A stretch of DNA of 64,000 bases, taken from contig NZ_QFFG01000001.1 in assembly GCF_003129485.1 (NCBI RefSeq), forward strand, positions 744,001 to 808,000. The letters run 5' to 3'. The notes under the pieces were generated by a model. That model made no database searches, was not told where the DNA came from, and saw nothing but the letters and a program-made list of their open reading frames with translations. Shown here in pieces: positions 58,741-64,000 of this stretch. The position numbers and the translations under genes were made by a program. Origin of the DNA: Polaribacter aquimarinus (lineage in GTDB: Bacteria; Bacteroidota; Bacteroidia; Flavobacteriales; Flavobacteriaceae). Numbering within the stretch: the first letter of the stretch is position 1; every line of letters begins with the position of its first letter.

Positions 58741-59925
58741 ATGAAAATAAAACTATTATTTCTTTTAACCATAATTTTAAGTTTTAATGGCTACTCTCAA
58801 ATTTCTTTTGAAAATGGATATTACATTGATAATAATAATCAAAAAATTAATTGTTTAATTAAAAATCTTGATTGGGAAAATAATCCAACTCAATTCACAT
58901 ATAAACTAATAGAAAATAGCAAATCAAATAAAAAAACAATAAAATCGGTTAAAGAATTTGGGATTCATAACTCTTTAAAATATGTAAGAAGCGCTGTAAA
59001 TATTGATAGGACTAGTAAATACGTAGGTGAATTGGATAATGAAAAAAAAGCTGTATTTCAAGAAGAAGAACTCTTTTTAAAAGTATTAGTCGAAGGAAAA
59101 TCTACCTTGTATAGTTACGTTGACAGTAATTTAACAAGATATTTTTACAGTATCGGAAAATCTAATATTAAGCAATTAGTTTTTAAAAGTTATATAACAC
59201 CTGAATATAAAGTTGGAGTAAATAATAGATTTAGAAATCAGCTATGGAATGATTTGAAATGCTCTGACATCAAAAAGAACAGAGTAAAAAATTTAAAGTA
59301 TAGAAAATCAGATTTGGTCAATTTTTTTGTAGCCTATAACAGCTGTACTAATCAAGAATATATCAACTTTGAAGAAAAGCAAAAAAAAGATTTATTTAAT
59401 TTGACTATCAGACCTCGACTAAATAGCTCATCATTAGCCTCTAATTATAGAAATACTAATATTGAAAACGAACTAGGTTTTGGTTTTGGAATAGAAGCCG
59501 AATTTATTCTTCCTTTTAATAAAAATAAATGGTCACTTTTGATTGAGCCCACTTATCAAAGTTTTATGGTAGAAAAATCAAATGATGGAAGTTTAAACGA
59601 TGTAGATGCTAATTATACTTCTATTGAATTCCAAGCAGGTGCAAGACATTACTTATTTTTAAACGATAAATCGAAAATTTTTATAAATGCTTCTTTATTA
59701 GTTTATGATTTAATTTCCAATGATTCACAATTTGATTCATTGAAAATCAGAACATCATACAATGTGGGTTTTGGTTTTGGTTTAAAGTATAATGATAGAT
59801 ACAGCATAGAGTGTAGATATCAAGGACATAGGCCAATGTTGTTAAGTACGGATTCAGATTTAGATTTTGAATGGGCTTCGAAATATAAAACATTATCAAT
59901 AATATTTGGATATTCTCTATTCTAA
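58741..59925 (+). CDS. Predicted outer-membrane protein of unknown function
   Basis: 394 residues with a signal peptide (about 1-19, ending GYSQ). The N-terminal half (about 20-190) is soluble, with a YYIDNNNQKINCLIKNLDW start often seen in flavobacterial porin-family proteins. The C-terminal half (about 220-394) has alternating strands and ends SIIFGYSLF, so it is an eight-stranded-type barrel. Function unknown. A perfect 14-bp palindrome (CACACTTAAGTGTG, 59938-59951) follows 12 nt after the stop. Confidence 0.72.
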   Translation: MKIKLLFLLTIILSFNGYSQISFENGYYIDNNNQKINCLIKNLDWENNPTQFTYKLIENSKSNKKTIKSVKEFGIHNSLKYVRSAVNIDRTSKYVGELDNEKKAVFQEEELFLKVLVEGKSTLYSYVDSNLTRYFYSIGKSNIKQLVFKSYITPEYKVGVNNRFRNQLWNDLKCSDIKKNRVKNLKYRKSDLVNFFVAYNSCTNQEYINFEEKQKKDLFNLTIRPRLNSSSLASNYRNTNIENELGFGFGIEAEFILPFNKNKWSLLIEPTYQSFMVEKSNDGSLNDVDANYTSIEFQAGARHYLFLNDKSKIFINASLLVYDLISNDSQFDSLKIRTSYNVGFGFGLKYNDRYSIECRYQGHRPMLLSTDSDLDFEWASKYKTLSIIFGYSLF

Positions 59926-60064
59926 AAAACCACACTTCACACTTAAGTGTGTATAAAAAATACTGCTGTTACACAAAACAAAGGTTGTTCCAAGTTTGCA
60001 GGGGTTATATTCATAAATTCTTCGCACAAAAAAGGCAACCTTTCAGATAAAAACCATTAGCACA

Positions 60065-60838
60065 TTACCCCAAAAATGCACAAACCTCTGCATAAAAATC
60101 TTTAGGATTTTCTGCGTGCAACCAATGGCCAGCATTTTTAATTGCTACAATTTTTGAATTCGGGAAATGTGCTTCTATAATAGGTTCTTCTTCTTGAGTA
60201 ATATAATCTGATTTATCACCTTTTAAAAATAGCGTTTTGTTTTCGAAAGTAGTAAATGGCGGTAAAGCTTCACCAACTTCTGGGTTATTTTCTGTTAAAG
60301 AAGCTAAATTAAAACGATAGGCTAACTGTCCTTTCTCTTTCCAATACACATTTTTTAACAAAAACTGTCTTACACCAAATTCTGGAATGAGTTCAGCTAT
60401 TTTTTTATCTACCAAACTTCGAGTATTTTGAATAGAAAAATCAATAGCATTTAACCCTGCTAAAATAGCATTATGATGCGGTTGATATTGTCTTGGAGAA
60501 ATATCTACAACAATTAATTTATCAACCAATTCTGGATACGTAACCGCAAACAACATTGCCGTTTTCCCGCCCATAGAATGCCCAATTAGGTGAAATTTCT
60601 CCAATTGATAATGCTTTATATAGCTATACAAATCTTCTACTAAAACTTCGTAATTAAACTCATCTGCGTGAAAACTTCGTCCGTGATTTCTCTGATCTAT
60701 TAAGTGAACCTCAAAATCATTAGAAAACTGATTTCCTAGTGTTTTCCAATTATCAGACATACCAAAATATCCATGTAAAATAAGTAATGAGGTTCCAGTT
60801 CCTTTTATTGTTGAGTGTAAAATTGGATTATTAGACAT
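60065..60838 (-). CDS. Alpha/beta hydrolase (YbfF-like esterase)
   Basis: 257 residues. Oxyanion motif LHGYFGMSDNW, catalytic serine S88 in LIGHSMGGK, and catalytic His in NAGHWLHAENP; the acid is likely the Asp in FLKGDKSDYI. The compact cap agrees with the YbfF group of acyl esterases/thioesterases. The natural substrate is unknown. It follows pdxJ on the same strand after a 59-bp gap. Confidence 0.92.
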   Translation of the reverse strand: MSNNPILHSTIKGTGTSLLILHGYFGMSDNWKTLGNQFSNDFEVHLIDQRNHGRSFHADEFNYEVLVEDLYSYIKHYQLEKFHLIGHSMGGKTAMLFAVTYPELVDKLIVVDISPRQYQPHHNAILAGLNAIDFSIQNTRSLVDKKIAELIPEFGVRQFLLKNVYWKEKGQLAYRFNLASLTENNPEVGEALPPFTTFENKTLFLKGDKSDYITQEEEPIIEAHFPNSKIVAIKNAGHWLHAENPKDFYAEVCAFLG

Positions 60839-60897
60839 TTAGATAGTTGAATTTTTTGATTCGATATAAACTTGTCATTTCTACTTTATGGAGAAAA

Positions 60898-61611
60898 CTA
60901 TTTTAAACGATGTAAATACATATTCACAACATTCTCTATGCCCAAATACAAACTCTCAGCAATTAAAGCATGTCCAATAGAAACTTCTGCTAAATTTGGA
61001 ATATTATCTTTAAAAAACTTAATATTATCTAAACTTAAATCATGACCAGCATTGATTCCTAAACCTAATTCGTGTGCTAAAACTGCAGCGTTTGTATAAG
61101 GTTTAATTGCTTCTGTATTTCCTTTTTCAAACTCACTTGCAAAATGCTCTGTGTACAATTCAATTCTATTTGTTCCTGATTTTGCCGCAGCTTCTATCAA
61201 TTTTAAATTCGTATCAATAAAAATAGACGTTCTAATTTCATTTTGTTGAAACTCTTGAATTACTTCTTTCAAAAAAGATTGATGTGCAATTGTATCCCAT
61301 CCTGCATTAGATGTAATAGCATCTACAGCATCTGGCACCAAAGTAACTTGAGTTGGTTTTACTTCTAAAACCAAATCCATAAAAGATTTTATAGGGTTTC
61401 CTTCTATATTATACTCTGTGGCTACAATATTTTTTAAATCTCTTGCATCTTGATAACGAATATGTCTTTCATCTGGCCTAGGATGAATGGTAATACCCTC
61501 TGCACCAAACTCTTGTATATCTGACGCCACTGTTAATAAATTGGGTACATTACCGCCTCGAGAGTTTCGTAAAGTTGCTATTTTGTTGATATTTACACTT
61601 AACTTTGTCAT
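60898..61611 (-). CDS. pdxJ: Pyridoxine 5'-phosphate synthase
   Basis: 237 residues. PdxJ condenses 1-deoxyxylulose 5-phosphate with aminoacetone phosphate, the last step of the DXP-dependent vitamin B6 route. Signatures: LSVNINKIATLRNSRGGNVPN at the N-terminus, GITIHPRPDERHI (with the catalytic His/Glu), VTLVPDA, SIFIDTN, ELYTEHFAS and GINAGHDLSLDN. Divergent from the CBS-domain gene; this arrangement is common in Flavobacteria. Confidence 0.98.
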   Translation of the reverse strand: MTKLSVNINKIATLRNSRGGNVPNLLTVASDIQEFGAEGITIHPRPDERHIRYQDARDLKNIVATEYNIEGNPIKSFMDLVLEVKPTQVTLVPDAVDAITSNAGWDTIAHQSFLKEVIQEFQQNEIRTSIFIDTNLKLIEAAAKSGTNRIELYTEHFASEFEKGNTEAIKPYTNAAVLAHELGLGINAGHDLSLDNIKFFKDNIPNLAEVSIGHALIAESLYLGIENVVNMYLHRLK

Positions 61612-61671
61612 TGTCTAAAATTAGACTACAAAGGTAAATTATTAAATCATTTTATCCTATATTCGTAAAGC

Positions 61672-62331
61672 ATGAATATGAACGAATACATATTAGAAGA
61701 AATAAAACCCCTTCGTTTAAAAGATAGTGTAAAAAATGCTCAAGAAATTTTTAACAACTACCCTATTACCCATTTTCCAGTAATTGAAAATAATAAGTTA
61801 TTAGGTTCTTTTGCCGAGGATGACATACAAACCATAGAAAACAAAGATGGTGAATTAGTCTCGTATGCACATCTTTTAAACTCTTTCTTTGCAGATGAAA
61901 AAGCAACAGTTTTAGAATTGTTAAAGATTTTTGCAGATAACGACACTAACATTATTCCTATTCTTAATGAAGATAAAGATTATTTAGGTTATTTTGATTT
62001 AAGAGACATTTTAGATGTTTTTTCTACAAGTCCTTTTATGATAGAAGAAAGTGAAACTTTAATCATCGAAAAATTAAGGAATGATTATGCAATGAGTGAA
62101 ATTACACAAATAGTAGAATCTAATGGTGGAAAATTATTAGGATTATATATTTCTGAAAAATCATCAGAATTCGTACAAATTACCTTAAAAATTATTTCTG
62201 ATGAAATAAATGAAATCATGCATACATTTAGAAGATATGATTATAAAATTATATCTATGCACGAAAATGACATTTATTTAGAAGATTTAAAAAATCGATC
62301 AGAATATTTACAGAAATATTTAGAAATGTAA
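61672..62331 (+). CDS. CBS-domain protein
   Basis: 219 residues: a tandem CBS pair (about 8-130, with FPVIENNKLLGSF and IIPILNEDKDYLGYFDLRDIL) and a C-terminal ACT-like part (about 140-219: ITQIVESNGGKLLGLYI ... RRYDYKIISMH). CBS pairs bind adenine nucleotides. The position directly before NAD kinase is typical of the family and hints at sensing of adenylate or NAD levels. Two ATGs (61672, 61678) are possible starts. Confidence 0.9.
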   Translation: MNMNEYILEEIKPLRLKDSVKNAQEIFNNYPITHFPVIENNKLLGSFAEDDIQTIENKDGELVSYAHLLNSFFADEKATVLELLKIFADNDTNIIPILNEDKDYLGYFDLRDILDVFSTSPFMIEESETLIIEKLRNDYAMSEITQIVESNGGKLLGLYISEKSSEFVQITLKIISDEINEIMHTFRRYDYKIISMHENDIYLEDLKNRSEYLQKYLEM

Positions 62332-62362
62332 GTCAGCTATAACCTTAAGTAAAAAGAGTATT

Positions 62363-63262
62363 GTGAAAAAAGCAGCAATTTACGGTCAATCTTACGCAAT
62401 TTCATCAGAAAAAGAAATTCATACATTGCTAAATGTTTTGGAGAAAAATGAAATTGACTTTTGTATTGAGTATGAATTTTATCAACTTTTAACCCAACAT
62501 AACATTTTAAAAGACAATTACAAATGTTTTAAAAGTTTTGATGACTTAGACCGTTCTTTTGACATTATGTTTACTATTGGTGGAGATGGTACTTTTTTGC
62601 GTTCTGTAACTCACATTAGAGATTTAGACATCCCTATTTTAGGTATCAATACAGGAAGGTTAGGTTTTTTGGCAATCGTACCTAAAGATGTCATAGAAGA
62701 AAGTATAGAGTTAGTTCTTAAAGGTGATTATTCTATACAAGAAAGATCTCTACTCTCGGTTAACACAGAACCAAAAACAGCAGATTTTGCAGAACTTAAT
62801 TTTGCATTAAACGAAGTTACCATAGCTAAAAAAAATACAACTTCTATGATTGGTGTAAAAACATATTTAAACCAAGAATACCTTACAAACTATTGGGCGG
62901 ATGGTTTAATTATTTCTACTCCCACCGGTTCTACAGGTTATTCTTTAAGCTGTAATGGACCCGTTATTTTACCAGACTCTAAAAACTTTGTAATTACACC
63001 TATAGCACCTCATAACTTAAATGCCAGACCTATGGTTATCTCTGATGAAACCAAGGTAGAATTAGAAGTGGATTCTCGAGAAAAAAGCTACTTAATCTCT
63101 TTAGATTCTAGAGTTACAAGTGTACCTAAAGACACCAAAATATTTATTAAAAAATCTTCTTATACCATAAAAAGTATCCTTCCTAAGAACCAATCTTTCT
63201 TAAAGACTTTAAGAAGTAAATTATTATGGGGAGAAGACATCAGGAATAAAACAAATCATTAA
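62363..63262 (+). CDS. nadK: NAD kinase
   Basis: 299 residues with a GTG start at 62363. It phosphorylates NAD to NADP with ATP. The catalytic GGDGT motif is at residues 73-77 (TIGGDGTFLR), followed by GINTGRLGFL, the NE/D-type LNEVTIAK, and the long loop DGLIISTPTGSTGYSLSCNGP. It lies 31 bp after the CBS-domain gene and probably shares its transcript. Confidence 0.97.
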   Translation: MKKAAIYGQSYAISSEKEIHTLLNVLEKNEIDFCIEYEFYQLLTQHNILKDNYKCFKSFDDLDRSFDIMFTIGGDGTFLRSVTHIRDLDIPILGINTGRLGFLAIVPKDVIEESIELVLKGDYSIQERSLLSVNTEPKTADFAELNFALNEVTIAKKNTTSMIGVKTYLNQEYLTNYWADGLIISTPTGSTGYSLSCNGPVILPDSKNFVITPIAPHNLNARPMVISDETKVELEVDSREKSYLISLDSRVTSVPKDTKIFIKKSSYTIKSILPKNQSFLKTLRSKLLWGEDIRNKTNH

Positions 63263-63342
63263 ACTTTTTTACAATATTTCTTTAAAATAATTGTTATTCA
63301 AAAAAGACTGAGTATTAACTTTATAAAGCAAATTGAAATCCC

Positions 63343-63350
63343 TATATTTG
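63343..63350 (+). promoter_or_regulatory. -7 promoter box for the DUF6089 gene
   Basis: TATATTTG, an exact TAnnTTTG match, 16 nt before the ATG at 63367. Confidence 0.5.
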
Positions 63351-63366
63351 CTCGCTATTTTTTAGA

Positions 63367-64000
63367 ATGAAAAACAGTTTATTATTTATAATTATCACAA
63401 GCTTATCTCAAATAGTTATGGGACAAGTTCATGAAATTGGTGTCTCTTTTGGAGGCTCTAATTACGTAGGCGATATAGGCAATAATTATTTTATTTACCC
63501 TAACAAGCCTGCTGGTGCTTTATTTTATAAGTTTAATTGGAATCCTAGGGTTGCTTTAAGAGGAACTTATAGCTTTTTACCAATTGAAGGTGATGATGCT
63601 AAAGCTGATACCAATTTTAGAAATATTAGAAATATTAATTTTAGTAATACTATACACGAATTGGCTGTAGGAATAGAATATAATTTTTATGAATATGATG
63701 TATCTTCATCAGATAAATCTTGGACTCCATATATTTTATTAGAATTAGCTGGTTATAATTATACTAATGTTACATCTCATTCTTCTACCGGAAGCCCTAT
63801 TTTTGGTAATAAAAGCTCAATAGCTCTTCCATTAGGAATTGGATTTAAATCTAAATTATATCGAAAACTCGCATTTGCCATTGAAACCAAATTTAGATAT
63901 ACTTTTGTAGATGATTTAGATTTCGTAAACAACAGTACTCCTAATGTAAATGTAGAAGGTACTGGAAATGATTGGTATATGTTTACTGGGTTCTCTTTAA
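63367..64000 (+). CDS. DUF6089-like outer-membrane protein, 3' end beyond window
   Basis: At least 211 residues from ATG 63367; the frame stays open at the window edge. A signal peptide (ending VMGQ) is followed by HEIGVSFGGSNYVGDIG, RVALRGTYSFLP and alternating barrel strands, as in the DUF6089 family. In related genomes this gene stands between NAD kinase and the undecaprenyl diphosphate synthase / BamA genes, so it may be part of the envelope biogenesis group. That continuation lies outside this window. Confidence 0.85.
   Translation, partial: MKNSLLFIIITSLSQIVMGQVHEIGVSFGGSNYVGDIGNNYFIYPNKPAGALFYKFNWNPRVALRGTYSFLPIEGDDAKADTNFRNIRNINFSNTIHELAVGIEYNFYEYDVSSSDKSWTPYILLELAGYNYTNVTSHSSTGSPIFGNKSSIALPLGIGFKSKLYRKLAFAIETKFRYTFVDDLDFVNNSTPNVNVEGTGNDWYMFTGFSL

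Noticed and set aside
59938..59951. Perfect palindrome CACACTTAAGTGTG after the outer-membrane gene, as operator or terminator
   Set aside because: No loop and no T-run directly after it on the plus strand; no regulator gene next to it. Left as an unexplained short palindrome.

Overview
This is a contiguous, AT-rich stretch of a bacterial chromosome. It almost certainly comes from a marine member of the Flavobacteriaceae (Polaribacter- or Tenacibaculum-like). The evidence is the very low GC content, Bacteroidetes-type promoter boxes (TAnnTTTG) with almost no Shine-Dalgarno sequences, many lipoproteins and signal peptides ending in Gln, a type IX secretion (T9SS) sorting domain, and gene neighbourhoods typical of the family (pdxJ / CBS / NAD kinase / DUF6089; lone pdhB; etfBA). 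No rRNA, tRNA, CRISPR array, prophage or plasmid gene was seen. All functional calls are from reading the translated sequence; no database was searched.

Layout. 1-3.3 kb: minus-strand run of a Kir-type K+ channel (cut by the window edge), a membrane protein, 3-methyladenine glycosylase (tag) and an M24 peptidase lipoprotein. 3.5-8.1 kb: DUF6146 lipoprotein, folA, a small glycogen-binding-like protein, thyA, a CNT nucleoside transporter and a bifunctional-nuclease-like protein, i.e. a folate/thymidylate/nucleoside patch. 8.4-15.7 kb: core energy metabolism with etfA/etfB, pdhB, a soluble and a membrane ion-pumping pyrophosphatase side by side, and fabD. 16-17.5 kb: queuosine-precursor transporter and a DUF547 protein.

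17.5-25.2 kb is the most distinctive region: an arsenosugar biosynthesis locus (AhpD-like protein, radical SAM ArsS, methyltransferase ArsM, rhodanese, TIGR04282-type glycosyltransferase, a T9SS-sorted DM13 protein, purine-nucleoside phosphorylase, a small-molecule kinase and an IMPase-family phosphatase). The set suggests a route from arsenite through a dimethylarsinoyl nucleoside to a ribosyl arsenical. The locus is interrupted by a REP-associated tyrosine transposase flanked by two large palindromes, and it carries a 7-copy TTAGTTG repeat and two copies of a 28-nt repeat, one of which appears to supply the start codon of the glycosyltransferase.

25.2-33.4 kb: a secreted unknown, a repeat-rich gap with a coding remnant, a metallophosphatase, an Omp85-like protein, an internally duplicated lipoprotein, a universal stress protein, a GH113-like lipoprotein and an outer-membrane protein. 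33.6-42.6 kb: an FAD oxidoreductase with a membrane polyferredoxin, then a glycosyltransferase operon, a LacI regulator and a HAD phosphatase. 42.6-49.8 kb: YjbQ, a nitrilase, DUF2797, then GH3-family enzyme / Crp-Fnr regulator / Coq4-like / flavodoxin-like oxidoreductase / DUF3995, with a perfect 20-bp palindrome between the regulator and the Coq4-like gene, followed by a polyprenyl diphosphate synthase. 49.8-57 kb: lipoprotein, rlmN, queA, aroA and a large Asp-box (VPS10-like) exoprotein. 57-64 kb: an orphan PilJ-N sensor, two tiny membrane proteins with a MazG-like enzyme, an outer-membrane protein, an alpha/beta hydrolase, pdxJ, a CBS protein, NAD kinase and the start of a DUF6089 gene.
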